64,000 nt of DNA from positions 22,359,933 through 22,423,932 of the forward strand of contig OY282608.1 in assembly GCA_958298945.1 (NCBI GenBank), in the 5' to 3' direction. Shown piece after piece: positions 43,501 through 57,350 of the stretch. This DNA is from Atherix ibis (lineage: Eukaryota; Arthropoda; Insecta; Diptera; Athericidae). The notes under the pieces were generated by a model that did no database searches, was not told the DNA's origin, and worked only from the letters and a program-made list of their open reading frames with translations. How positions within the stretch are numbered: the first letter of the stretch is position 1; each line of letters opens with the position of its first letter. The position numbers and the translations under genes are program-made.

Positions 43501-43524
43501 CCAACAAACCAACAAGCCAACAAA
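34549..43524. repeat. HOR family C, units spaced 1.92, 2.09 and 2.69 kb
   Basis: No gene is present. The landmark CCAATACGCCAAC (G of CG at 35792, 37713, 40407, 42492) gives spacings of 1,921, 2,694 and 2,085. CAATTCAAC (38489, 41165, 43260) gives 2,676 and 2,095. Long and short spacings suggest a ~2.1 kb unit with an optional ~0.6-0.75 kb insert. A partial duplication of about 751 bases is visible near 38.97 and 39.72 kb (CCTACAAACC against CCGACAAACC). Slips lie near 36886 and 40818. Confidence 0.75.
36259..36271 (+). repeat. Run of 13 A, longest homopolymer noticed
   Basis: Thirteen consecutive A replace the CAAACAAAAAAACC found at the equivalent place in sister units (near 38205, 40875 and 42973). 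It probably arose by slippage or by substitution of the interrupting C, or it is a sequencing length error. The window is otherwise poor in A runs longer than seven. Confidence 0.85.
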
Positions 43525-44267
43525 CCAACAAACCAACAAGCAAAAAACCAACAAACCAACAAACCAACAAACCAACTAGCCAACAAGCCAACATACCAAC
43601 AAACCAACAAGCCAACAAACCAACAAACCAACAAACCAACAAACCAACAAACCAACAAACCAACAAACCAACAAACCAACAAACCAACAAACCAACAAGC
43701 CAACAAGCCAACAAGCCAACAAGCCAACAAACCAACAAACCGACAAACCAACAAACCAACAAACCAACAAGCCAACAAACCAACAAACCAACAAACCAAC
43801 ATGCCAACAAACCAACAAACAAAGTAACCAACAAGCCAACAGACCAACAAACCAACAAGCCAACAAGCCAACAAACCAACAAACCAACAAGCCAACAAAC
43901 CAACAAACAAATAAACCAACAAACCAACAAACCAACAAACCAACAAACCAACAAGCCAACAAACCAACAAACCAACAAACCAACAAACCAAGAAGCCAAC
44001 AAACCAACAAACCAACAAACCAACATGCCAACAAACCAACAAACAAAGTAACCAACAAGCCAACAGACCAACAAACCAACAAGCCAACAAGCCAACAAAC
44101 CAACAAACAAATAAACCAACAAACCAACAAACAAATAAACCAACAAACCAACAAACCAACAAGCCAACAAACCAACAAACCAACAAACCAACAAGCCAAC
44201 AAACCAACAAGCCAACAAACCAACAAACCAACAAACTAACAAGTCAACAAACCAACGAACAAATAAA
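43525..44267. repeat. 743-bp tandem duplication, copy 1
   Basis: AACAAGCAAAAAACC (C at 43541) and AAACCGACAAACC (G at 43742) recur 743 bases later at 44284 and 44485. 743 is 92 octamers plus 7, explained by the lost base in AAGCAAAAAACCAAC. It includes the CTAGCC...CATACC landmark, two CAAAGTAACC...CAGACC modules and AAGTCAACAAACCAACGAAC. Edges are approximate by up to about 20 bases. Confidence 0.87.
43820..43845 (+). repeat. Landmark module 2, CAAAGTAACC...CAGACC (representative)
   Basis: A 26-base phrase beginning CAAAGTAACCAACAAGCC and ending CAGACC. It is confined to about 30.0-56.1 kb (for example near 30076, 30375, 35097, 36947, 39050, 41724, 44044, 45674, 48330, 49209, 52670, 55749 and 56062). 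A variant with CAGACGAAC occurs at 30397, 32538 and 33601. Its restricted range marks the central domain of the window. Confidence 0.8.
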
Positions 44268-45010
44268 CCAACAAACCAACAAGCAAAAAACCAACAAACC
44301 AACAAACCAACAAACCAACTAGCCAACAAGCCAACATACCAACAAACCAACAAGCCAACAAACCAACAAACCAACAAACCAACAAACCAACAAACCAACA
44401 AACCAACAAACCAACAAACCAACAAACCAACAAACCAACAAGCCAACAAGCCAACAAGCCAACAAGCCAACAAACCAACAAACCGACAAACCAACAAACC
44501 AACAAACCAACAAGCCAACAAACCAACAAACCAACAAACCAACATGCCAACAAACCAACAAACAAAGTAACCAACAAGCCAACAGACCAACAAACCAACA
44601 AGCCAACAAGCCAACAAACCAACAAACCAACAAGCCAACAAACCAACAAACAAATAAACCAACAAACCAACAAACCAACAAACCAACAAACCAACAAGCC
44701 AACAAACCAACAAACCAACAAACCAACAAACCAAGAAGCCAACAAACCAACAAACCAACAAACCAACATGCCAACAAACCAACAAACAAAGTAACCAACA
44801 AGCCAACAGACCAACAAACCAACAAGCCAACAAGCCAACAAACCAACAAACAAATAAACCAACAAACCAACAAACAAATAAACCAACAAACCAACAAACC
44901 AACAAGCCAACAAACCAACAAACCAACAAACCAACAAGCCAACAAACCAACAAGCCAACAAACCAACAAACCAACAAACTAACAAGTCAACAAACCAACG
45001 AACAAATAAA
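44268..45010. repeat. 743-bp tandem duplication, copy 2
   Basis: Immediate direct repeat of 43,525-44,267 with no drift in offset across the landmarks checked. The copy ends at about 45,010, where the sequence after AACAAATAAACC continues with plain octamers instead of AAGCAAAAAACC. A third relative at 38.7-40.2 kb has a 751-base spacing, one octamer longer. Confidence 0.85.
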
Positions 45011-45059
45011 CCAACAAACCAACAAACCAACAAGCCAACAAGCCAACAAGCCAACAAAC

Positions 45060-48000
45060 TAACAATCCAACAAACGAACTAACCAACAAACCAACAAGCC
45101 AACAAGCCAACAAACCAACAAACCAACAAACGAACTAACCAACAAACCAACAAACTAACAAACTAACAAACCAACAAGCCAACAAACCAACAAACCAACA
45201 AGCCAACAAATTAACAAACCAACAAACCAACATGCCAACAAACCAACAAACTAAGTAACCAACAAGCCAACAAACCAACAAACCAAGAAGCCAACAAACC
45301 AACAAGCCAACAAACCAACAAACCAACAAACCAAGTAACCAAAAAGCCAACAAACTAACAAACCAACAAGCCAACAAGCCAACAAACCAACAAACCAACA
45401 AACCAACAAACCAACTAGCCAACAAGCCAACATACCAACAAACCAACAAGCCAACAAACCAACAAACCAACAAACCAACAAACCAACAAACCAACAAACC
45501 AACAAACCAACAAACCAACAAACCAACAAACCAACAAACCAACAAGCCAACAAGCCAACAAGCCAACAAGCCAACAAGCCAACAAACCAACATACCGACA
45601 AAATACAAACCAACAAACCAACAAGCCAACAAACCAACAAACCAACAAACCAACATGCCAACAAACCAACAAACAAAGTAACCAACAAGCCAACAGACCA
45701 ACAAACCAACAAGCCAACAAGCCAACAAACCAACAAACCAACAAGCCAACAAACCAACAAACAAATAAACCAACAAACCAACAAACCAACAAACCAACAA
45801 ACCAACAAGCCAACAAGCCAACAAACCAACAAACCAACAAACCAACAAACCAAGAAGCCAACAAACCAACAAACCAACAAACCAACTTGCCAACAAACCA
45901 ACAAACAAAGTAACCAACAAGCCAACAGACCAACAAACCAACAAGCCAACAAGCCAACAAACCAACAAACAAATAAACCAACAAACCAACAAACAAATAA
46001 ACCAACAAACCAACAAACCAACAAGCCAACAAACCAACAAACCAACAAACCAACAAGCCAACAAACCAACAAGCCAACAAACCAACAAACTAACAAGTCA
46101 ACAAACCAACAAACAAATAAACCAACAAACCAACAAACCAACAAACCAAAAGCCAACAAGCCAACAAACTAACAATCCAACAAACGAACTAACCAACAAA
46201 CCAACAAGCCAACAAGCCAACAAACCAACAAACCAACAAACGAACTAACCAACAAACCAACAAACTAACAAACTAACAAACCAATAAGCCAACAAACCAA
46301 CAAACCAACAAGCCAACAAACCAACAAACCAACAAACCAACATGCCAACAAACCAACAAACTAAGTAACCAACAAGCCAACAAACCAACAAACCAAGAAG
46401 CCAACAAACCAACAAGCCAACAAACCAACAAACCAACAAACCAAGTAACCAAAAAGCCAACAAACTAACAAACCAACAAGCCAACAAGCCAACAAACCAA
46501 CAAACCAATAAACCAACAAAGCAACAAACCAACAAACCAACAAACCAACAAGCTAATAAGCCAACAAACCAACAAACCAACAAGCCAACAAGCCAACAAA
46601 CCAACAAACCAACAAGCCAACAAACCAACAAACCAACAAACCAAAAAACCAACAAACCAATAAACCAACAAACCAACAAACCAACAAACCAACAAACCAA
46701 CAAGCCAACAAATCAACAAACTAACAAATCAACAAGCCAACAAACCAACAAACCAACAAGCCAACAAGCCAACAAACCAACAAACCATGTAACCAAAAAG
46801 CCAATAAACTAACAAACAAACAAGCCAACAAACCAACAAGCCAACAAGCCAACAAACCAACAAACCAACAAAGCAACAAACCAACAAATTAACAAACCAA
46901 CAAACCAACAAACTAACAAACCAACAAGCCACCCAACCAACAAACCAACAAGCCAACAAACCAACAAACCAACAAACCAACAAGCCAACAAGCCAACAAA
47001 CCAACAAACCAACAAGCCAACAAACCAACAAACCAACAAACCAACATGCCAACAAACCAACAAACTAAGTAACCAACAAGCCAACAAACCAAGAACCCAA
47101 CAAACCAACAAACCAACAAACCAACAAGCCAACAAACCAACAAGCCAACAAACCAACAAACAAATAATCCAACAAACCAACAAACCAACAAACCAACAAA
47201 CCAACAAACCAACAAATCTACAAAACAAAAAACCAACAAACCAACAAACCAACAAGCCAACAAACCAACAAATCAACAAACCAACAAGCCAACAAACCAA
47301 CAAACAAATAAACCAACAAACCAACAAACCAACAAACCAACAAACCAACAAACCAAAAAACCAACAAACCAACAAGCCAACAAGCGAAAAAACCAACAAA
47401 CTAACAAACCAACAAGCCAACAAACCAACAAACCAACAAGCCAACAAGCCAACAAACCAACAAACCAACAAACCAAAAAACCAACAAACCAACAAACCAT
47501 CAAACGAACAAAGCAACAAGCCAACAAGCCAACAAACCAACAAACCAACAATCCAACAAACCAACAAACCAACAAGCCAACAAGCCAACAAACCAACAAA
47601 CCAACAAACCAACAAGCCAACAAACCAACAAACCAACAAGCCAACAAACCAACAAACCAACAAACCAACAAACCAACAAACCAACAAGCCAACAAGCCAA
47701 CAAACCAACAAACCAACAAGCCAACAAACCAACAAACCAACAAACCAACAAACCAACAAACCAACAAACCAACAAACCAACAAACCAACAAGCCAACAAA
47801 CCAACAAACCAACAAACCAACAAGCCAACAAACCAAAAAACAAATAAACCAACAAACCAACAAACCAACAAACCAACAAACCAACAAACCAACAAACTAA
47901 CAAACCAACAAGCCAACAAACTAACAAACCAACAAGCCAACAAACGAACAAACCAACAAACCAATAAACCAACATGCCAACAAACTAACAAACCAACAAA

Positions 48001-48601
48001 CCAACATGCCAACAAACCAACAAACTAAGTAACCAACAAGCCAACAAACCAACAAACCAACAAGCCAACAAGCCAACAAACAAATAAACCAACAAGCCAA
48101 CAAACCAACAAACCAACGAACCAATAAGCCAACAAACCAACAAGCCAACAAGCCAACAAACCAACAAACCAACAAGCCAACAAACCAACAAACAAATAAA
48201 CCAACAAACCAACAAACCAACAAACCAACAAACCAACAAGCCAACAAACCAACAAACCAACAAACCAACAAACCAAGAAGCCAACAAACCAACAAACCAA
48301 CAAACCAACATGCCAACAAACCAACAAACAAAGTAACCAACAAGCCAACAGACCAACAAACCAACAAGCCAACAAGCCAACAAACCAACAAACAAATAAA
48401 CCAACAAACCAACAAACAAATAAACCAACAAACCAACAAACCAACAAGCCAACAAACCAACAAACCAACAAACCAACAAGCCAACAAACCAACAAGCCAA
48501 CAAACCAACAAACCAACAAACTAACAAGTCAACAAACCAACGAACAAATAAACCAACAAACCAACAAACCAACAAGCCAACAAGCCAACAAGCCAACAAA
48601 C
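45060..48601. repeat. ~3.5 kb HOR unit D, copy 1
   Basis: First of three tandem copies. ACATACCGACAAAATAC (G at 45597) recurs at 49131 (3,534) and 52593 (3,462). AATCTACAAAAC (47219) recurs at 50753 and 54206. ACTAACAATCCAAC near 45061, 48603 and 52065 marks the unit starts. Copy 1 differs from the others in 48.12-48.53 kb, where it holds a family-C segment with the CAAAGTAACC...CAGACC module (near 48330). Confidence 0.88.
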
Positions 48602-51600
48602 TAACAATCCAACAAACGAACTAACCAACAAACCAACAAGCCAACAAGCCAACAAACCAACAAACCAACAAACGAACTAACCAACAAACCAACAAACTAA
48701 CAAACTAACAAACCAACAAGCCAACAAACCAACAAACCAACAAGCCAACAAATTAACAAACCAACAAACCAACATGCCAACAAACCAACAAACTAAGTAA
48801 CCAACAAGCCAACAAACCAACAAACCAAGAAGCCAACAAACCAACAAGCCAACAAACCAACAAACCAACAAACCAAGTAACCAAAAAGCCAACAAACTAA
48901 CAAACCAACAAGCCAACAAGCCAACAAACCAACAAACCAACAAACCAACAAACCAACTAGCCAACAAGCCAACATACCAACAAACCAACAAGCCAACAAA
49001 CCAACAAACCAACAAACCAACAAACCAACAAACCAACAAACCAACAAACCAACAAACCAACAAACCAACAAACCAACAAGCCAACAAGCCAACAAGCCAA
49101 CAAGCCAACAAGCCAACAAACCAACATACCGACAAAATACAAACCAACAAACCAACAAGCCAACAAACCAACAAACCAACAAACCAACATGCCAACAAAC
49201 CAACAAACAAAGTAACCAACAAGCCAACAGACCAACAAACCAACAAGCCAACAAGCCAACAAACCAACAAACCAACAAGCCAACAAACCAACAAACAAAT
49301 AAACCAACAAACCAACAAACCAACAAACCAACAAACCAACAAGCCAACAAGCCAACAAACCAACAAACCAACAAACCAACAAACCAAGAAGCCAACAAAC
49401 CAACAAACCAACAAACCAACTTGCCAACAAACCAACAAACAAAGTAACCAACAAGCCAACAGACCAACAAACCAACAAGCCAACAAGCCAACAAACCAAC
49501 AAACAAATAAACCAACAAACCAACAAACAAATAAACCAACAAACCAACAAACCAACAAGCCAACAAACCAACAAACCAACAAACCAACAAGCCAACAAAC
49601 CAACAAGCCAACAAACCAACAAACTAACAAGTCAACAAACCAACAAACAAATAAACCAACAAACCAACAAACCAACAAACCAAAAGCCAACAAGCCAACA
49701 AACTAACAATCCAACAAACGAACTAACCAACAAACCAACAAGCCAACAAGCCAACAAACCAACAAACCAACAAACGAACTAACCAACAAACCAACAAACT
49801 AACAAACTAACAAACCAATAAGCCAACAAACCAACAAACCAACAAGCCAACAAACCAACAAACCAACAAACCAACATGCCAACAAACCAACAAACTAAGT
49901 AACCAACAAGCCAACAAACCAACAAACCAAGAAGCCAACAAACCAACAAGCCAACAAACCAACAAACCAACAAACCAAGTAACCAAAAAGCCAACAAACT
50001 AACAAACCAACAAGCCAACAAGCCAACAAACCAACAAACCAACAAACCAACAAAGCAACAAACCAACAAACCAACAAACCAACAAGCTAATAAGCCAACA
50101 AACCAACAAACCAACAAGCCAACAAGCCAACAAACCAACAAACCAACAAGCCAACAAACCAACAAACCAACAAACCAAAAAACCAACAAACCAATAAACC
50201 AACAAACCAACAAACCAACAAACCAACAAACCAACAAGCCAACAAATCAACAAACTAACAAATCAACAAGCCAACAAACCAACAAACCAACAAGCCAACA
50301 AGCCAACAAACCAACAAACCATGTAACCAAAAAGCCAATAAACTAACAAACAAACAAGCCAACAAACCAACAAGCCAACAAGCCAACAAACCAACAAACC
50401 AACAAAGCAACAAACCAACAAATTAACAAACCAACAAACCAACAAACTAACAAACCAACAAGCCACCCAACCAACAAACCAACAAGCCAACAAACCAACA
50501 AACCAACAAACCAACAAGCCAACAAGCCAACAAACCAACAAACCAACAAGCCAACAAACCAACAAACCAACAAACCAACATGCCAACAAACCAACAAACT
50601 AAGTAACCAACAAGCCAACAAACCAAGAACCCAACAAACCAACAAACCAACAAACCAACAAGCCAACAAACCAACAAGCCAACAAACCAACAAACAAATA
50701 ATCCAACAAACCAACAAACCAACAAACCAACAAACCAACAAACCAACAAATCTACAAAACAAAAAACCAACAAACCAACAAACCAACAAGCCAACAAACC
50801 AACAAATCAACAAACCAACAAGCCAACAAACCAACAAACAAATAAACCAACAAACCAACAAACCAACAAACCAACAAACCAACAAACCAAAAAACCAACA
50901 AACCAACAAGCCAACAAGCGAAAAAACCAACAAACTAACAAACCAACAAGCCAACAAACCAACAAACCAACAAGCCAACAAGCCAACAAACCAACAAACC
51001 AACAAACCAAAAAACCAACAAACCAACAAACCATCAAACGAACAAAGCAACAAGCCAACAAGCCAACAAACCAACAAACCAACAATCCAACAAACCAACA
51101 AACCAACAAGCCAACAAGCCAACAAACCAACAAACCAACAAACCAACAAGCCAACAAACCAACAAACCAACAAGCCAACAAACCAACAAACCAACAAACC
51201 AACAAACCAACAAACCAACAAGCCAACAAGCCAACAAACCAACAAACCAACAAGCCAACAAACCAACAAACCAACAAACCAACAAACCAACAAACCAACA
51301 AACCAACAAACCAACAAACCAACAAACCAACAAGCCAACAAACCAACAAACCAACAAACCAACAAGCCAACAAACCAAAAAACAAATAAACCAACAAACC
51401 AACAAACCAACAAACCAACAAACCAACAAACCAACAAACCAACAAACTAACAAACCAACAAGCCAACAAACTAACAAACCAACAAGCCAACAAACGAACA
51501 AACCAACAAACCAATAAACCAACATGCCAACAAACTAACAAACCAACAAACCAACATGCCAACAAACCAACAAACTAAGTAACCAACAAGCCAACAAACC

Positions 51601-52063
51601 AACAAACCAACAAGCCAACAAGCCAACAAACAAATAAACCAACAAGCCAACAAACCAACAAACCAACGAACCAATAAGCCAACAAACCAACAAGCCAACA
51701 AACCAACAAACCAACAAACCAACAAGCCAACAAACCAACAAACCAACAAACCAACGAGCCAACAAACCAAGAAACAAATAAACCAACTAACCAACAAGCC
51801 AACAAACTAACAAACCAACAAACGAACTAACCAACAAACCAACAAGCCAACAAGCCAACAAACTAACAAACCAACAAACGAACTAACCAACAAACCAACA
51901 AACCAACAAGCCAACAAACCAACAAACCAACAAACCAACAAGCCAACAAACCAACAAGCCAACAAACCAACAAACCAACAAACTAACAAGTCAACAAACC
52001 AACGAACAAATAAACCAACAAACCAACAAACCAACAAGCCAACAAGCCAACAAGCCAACAAAC
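48602..52063. repeat. ~3.5 kb HOR unit D, copy 2
   Basis: Direct repeat of copy 1. The offset is 3,534 over most of its length, 3,550 near the 51.5 kb end, and 3,462 against copy 3. All differences noted are whole octamers (16, 72 or 88 bases). At 51.67-51.98 kb it carries a segment with ACGAGCC and AAGAAACAAATAAACC that copy 3 also has but copy 1 lacks. Confidence 0.88.
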
Positions 52064-55000
52064 TAACAATCCAACAAACGAACTAACCAACAAACCAACA
52101 AGCCAACAAGCCAACAAACCAACAAACCAACAAACGAACTAACCAACAAACCAACAAACTAACAAACTAACAAACCAACAAGCCAACAAACCAACAAACC
52201 AACAAGCCAACAAATTAACAAACCAACAAACCAACATGCCAACAAACCAACAAACTAAGTAACCAACAAGCCAACAAACCAACAAACCAAGAAGCCAACA
52301 AACCAACAAGCCAACAAACCAACAAACCAACAAACCAAGTAACCAAAAAGCCAACAAACTAACAAACCAACAAGCCAACAAGCCAACAAACCAACAAACC
52401 AACAAACCAACAAACCAACTAGCCAACAAGCCAACATACCAACAAACCAACAAGCCAACAAACCAACAAACCAACAAACCAACAAACCAACAAACCAACA
52501 AACCAACAAACCAACAAACCAACAAACCAACAAACCAACAAGCCAACAAGCCAACAAGCCAACAAGCCAACAAGCCAACAAACCAACATACCGACAAAAT
52601 ACAAACCAACAAACCAACAAGCCAACAAACCAACAAACCAACAAACCAACATGCCAACAAACCAACAAACAAAGTAACCAACAAGCCAACAGACCAACAA
52701 ACCAACAAGCCAACAAGCCAACAAACCAACAAACCAACAAGCCAACAAACCAACAAACAAATAAACCAACAAACCAACAAACCAACAAACCAACAAACCA
52801 ACAAGCCAACAAGCCAACAAACCAACAAACCAACAAACCAACAAACCAAGAAGCCAACAAACCAACAAACCAACAAACCAACTTGCCAACAAACCAACAA
52901 ACAAAGTAACCAACAAGCCAACAGACCAACAAACCAACAAGCCAACAAGCCAACAAACCAACAAACAAATAAACCAACAAACCAACAAACAAATAAACCA
53001 ACAAACCAACAAACCAACAAGCCAACAAACCAACAAACCAACAAACCAACAAGCCAACAAACCAACAAGCCAACAAACCAACAAACTAACAAGTCAACAA
53101 ACCAACAAACAAATAAACCAACAAACCAACAAACCAACAAACCAAAAGCCAACAAGCCAACAAACTAACAATCCAACAAACGAACTAACCAACAAACCAA
53201 CAAGCCAACAAGCCAACAAACCAACAAACCAACAAACGAACTAACCAACAAACCAACAAACTAACAAACTAACAAACCAATAAGCCAACAAACCAACAAA
53301 CCAACAAGCCAACAAACCAACAAACCAACAAACCAACATGCCAACAAACCAACAAACTAAGTAACCAACAAGCCAACAAACCAACAAACCAAGAAGCCAA
53401 CAAACCAACAAGCCAACAAACCAACAAACCAACAAACCAAGTAACCAAAAAGCCAACAAACTAACAAACCAACAAGCCAACAAGCCAACAAACCAACAAA
53501 CCAACAAACCAACAAAGCAACAAACCAACAAACCAACAAACCAACAAGCTAATAAGCCAACAAACCAACAAACCAACAAGCCAACAAGCCAACAAACCAA
53601 CAAACCAACAAGCCAACAAACCAACAAACCAACAAACCAAAAAACCAACAAACCAATAAACCAACAAACCAACAAACCAACAAACCAACAAACCAACAAG
53701 CCAACAAATCAACAAACTAACAAATCAACATGCAACAAACCAACATGCCAACAAGCCAACAAACCAACAAACCATGTAACCAAAAAGCCAATAAACTAAC
53801 AAACAAACAAGCCAACAAACCAACAAGCCAACAAGCCAACAAACCAACAAACCAACAAAGCAACAAACCAACAAATTAACAAACCAACAAACCAACAAAC
53901 TAACAAACCAACAAGCCACCCAACCAACAAACCAACAAGCCAACAAACCAACAAACCAACAAACCAACAAGCCAACAAGCCAACAAACCAACAAACCAAC
54001 AAGCCAACAAACCAACAAACCAACAAACCAACATGCCAACAAACCAACAAACTAAGTAACCAACAAGCCAACAAACCAAGAACCCAACAAACCAACAAAC
54101 CAACAAACCAACAAGCCAACAAACCAACAAGCCAACAAACCAACAAACAAATAATCCAACAAACCAACAAACCAACAAACCAACAAACCAACAAACCAAC
54201 AAATCTACAAAACAAAAAACCAACAAACCAACAAACCAACAAGCCAACAAACCAACAAATCAACAAACCAACAAGCCAACAAACCAACAAACAAATAAAC
54301 CAACAAACCAACAAACCAACAAACCAACAAACCAACAAACCAAAAAACCAACAAACCAACAAGCCAACAAGCGAAAAAACCAACAAACTAACAAACCAAC
54401 AAGCCAACAAACCAACAAACCAACAAGCCAACAAGCCAACAAACCAACAAACCAACAAACCAAAAAACCAACAAACCAACAAACCATCAAACGAACAAAG
54501 CAACAAGCCAACAAGCCAACAAACCAACAAACCAACAATCCAACAAACCAACAAACCAACAAGCCAACAAGCCAACAAACCAACAAACCAACAAACCAAC
54601 AAGCCAACAAACCAACAAACCAACAAGCCAACAAACCAACAAACCAACAAACCAACAAACCAACAAACCAACAAGCCAACAAGCCAACAAACCAACAAAC
54701 CAACAAGCCAACAAACCAACAAACCAACAAACCAACAAACCAACAAACCAACAAACCAACAAACCAACAAACCAACAAACCAACAAGCCAACAAACCAAC
54801 AAACCAACAAACCAACAAGCCAACAAACCAAAAAACAAATAAACCAACAAACCAACAAACCAACAAACCAACAAACCAACAAACCAACAAACTAACAAAC
54901 CAACAAGCCAACAAACTAACAAACCAACAAGCCAACAAACGAACAAACCAACAAACCAATAAACCAACATGCCAACAAACTAACAAACCAACAAACCAAC

Positions 55001-55500
55001 ATGCCAACAAACCAACAAACTAAGTAACCAACAAGCCAACAAACCAACAAACCAACAAGCCAACAAGCCAACAAACAAATAAACCAACAAGCCAACAAAC
55101 CAACAAACCAACGAACCAATAAGCCAACAAACCAACAAGCCAACAAACCAACAAACCAACAAACCAACAAGCCAACAAACCAACAAACCAACAAACCAAC
55201 GAGCCAACAAACCAAGAAACAAATAAACCAACAAACCAACAAACCAACAAGCCAACTAACCAACAAGCCAACAAACTAACAAACCAACAAACGAACTAAC
55301 CAACAAACCAACAAGCCAACAAGCCAACAAACTAACAAACCAACAAACGAACTAACCAACAAACCAACAAGCCAACAAGCCAACAAACCAACAAACCAAC
55401 AAACTAACAAACCAACAAGCCAACAAACCAACAAACCAACAAGCCAACAAACCAACAAACCAACAAACCAACATGCCAACAAACCAACAAACTAAGTAAC
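52064..55500. repeat. ~3.5 kb HOR unit D, copy 3
   Basis: Direct repeat of copy 2, spacing 3,462 falling to 3,453 after a small deletion near 53.73 kb (AACATGCAACAAACC, with one base lost, unlike copies 1 and 2). The right part, from about 54.2 kb, continues into sequence that is copied again at 59.5-61 kb. The unit fades at about 55.5 kb. Confidence 0.85.
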
Positions 55501-57180
55501 CAACAAACCAACAAGCCAACAAACCAACAAACCAACAAGCCAACAAACCAACAAACCAACAAGCCGACAAACCAACAAACCAACAAACCAACAAGACAAC
55601 AAACCAACAACCAAATAAACCAACAAACCAAAAAACCAACAAACCAACAAACTAACAAACCAACAAACCAACAAACCAACAAGCCAACAAGCCAACAAGC
55701 CAACAAACCAACAAACCAACAAACCAACATGCCAACAAACCAACAAACAAAGTAACCAACAAGCCAACAGACCTCCAAACCAACAAGCCAACAAGCCAAC
55801 AAACCAACAAACCAACAAGCCAACAAACCAACAAACAAATAAACCAACAAACCAACAAACCAACAAACCAACAAACTAACAAACTAACAAACCAACAAGC
55901 CAACAAACCAACAAACCAACAAGCCAACAAACCAACAAACCAACAAACCAAAAAGCCAACAAGCCAACAAACCAACAAACCAACAAACCAACAAACCAAT
56001 AAACCAAGAAGCCAACAAACCAACAAACCAACAAACCAACATGCCAACAAACCAACAAACAAAGTAACCAACAAGCCAACAGACCAACAAACCAACAAGC
56101 CAACAAACCAACAAACCAACAAACCAACAAGCCAACAAACCAACAAGCTGAACAAACCAACAAACTAACAAGTCAACAAACAAATTAACCAACAAACCAA
56201 CAAACCAACAAACCAACAAGCCAACAAGCCAACAAACTAACAATCCAACAAACGAACTAACCAACAAACCAACAAGCCAACAAGCCAACAAACCAACAAA
56301 CCAACAAACGAACTAACCAACAAACCAACAAGCCAATAAGCCAACAAACCAACAAACCAACAAACCAACAAACTAACAAACTAACAAACCAACAAGCCAA
56401 CAAACCAACAAACCAACAAGCCAACAAACCAACAAACCAACAAACCAACATGCCAACAAACCAACAAACTAAGTAACCAACAAGCCAACAAACCAACAAA
56501 CCAAGAAGCCAACAAACCAACAAGCCAACAAACCAACAAACCAACAAACCAAGTAACCAAAAAGCCAACAAACTAACAAACCAACAAGCCAACAAGCCAA
56601 CAAACCAACAAACCAACAAAGCAACAAACCAACAAACCAACAAACCAACAAACCAACAAGCCAATAAGCCAACAAACCAACAAACCAACAAGCCAACAAG
56701 CCAACAAAACAACAAACCAACAAGCCAACAAACCAACAAACCAACAAACCAAAAAACCAACAAACCAACAAACCAACAAACCAACAAACCAACAAACCCA
56801 CAAACCAACAAACCAACAAGCCAACAAGCCAACAAATCAACAAACTAACAAATCAACAAACCAACAAACCAACAAACCAACAAGCCAACAAGCCAACAAA
56901 CCAACAAACCAAGTAACCAAAAAGCCAATAAACTAACAAACAAACAAGCCAACAAACCAACAAGCCAACAAGCCAACAAACCAACAAACCAACAAAGCAA
57001 CAAACCAACAAACCAACAAACCAACAAACCAACAAACTAACAAACCAACAAGCCACCAAACCAACAAACCAACAAGCCAACAAACCAACAAACCAACAAA
57101 CCAACAAGCCAACAAGCCAACAAACCAACAAACCAACAAACCAACAAGCCAACAAACCAACAAACCAACATGCCAACAAA
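55501..57180. repeat. Octamer satellite, mixed block between units D and E
   Basis: No gene is present. It combines family-C landmarks (CAAAGTAACC...CAGACC at 55.75 and 56.06 kb, the last in the window) with AAGTAACCAAAAAGCC modules at 56.55 and 56.91 kb. One odd octamer, AAGCTGAACAAACC near 56147, contains a 1-base insertion not noticed elsewhere. Confidence 0.7.
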
Positions 57181-57350
57181 CCAACAAACTAAGTAACCAA
57201 CAAGCCAACAAACCAAGAAGCCAACAAACCAACAAACCAACAAACCAACAAGCCAACAAACCAACAAACCAACAAACCAACAAGCCAACAAACCAACAAA
57301 CAAATAAACCAACAAACCAACAAACCAACAAACCAACAAACCAACAAACC

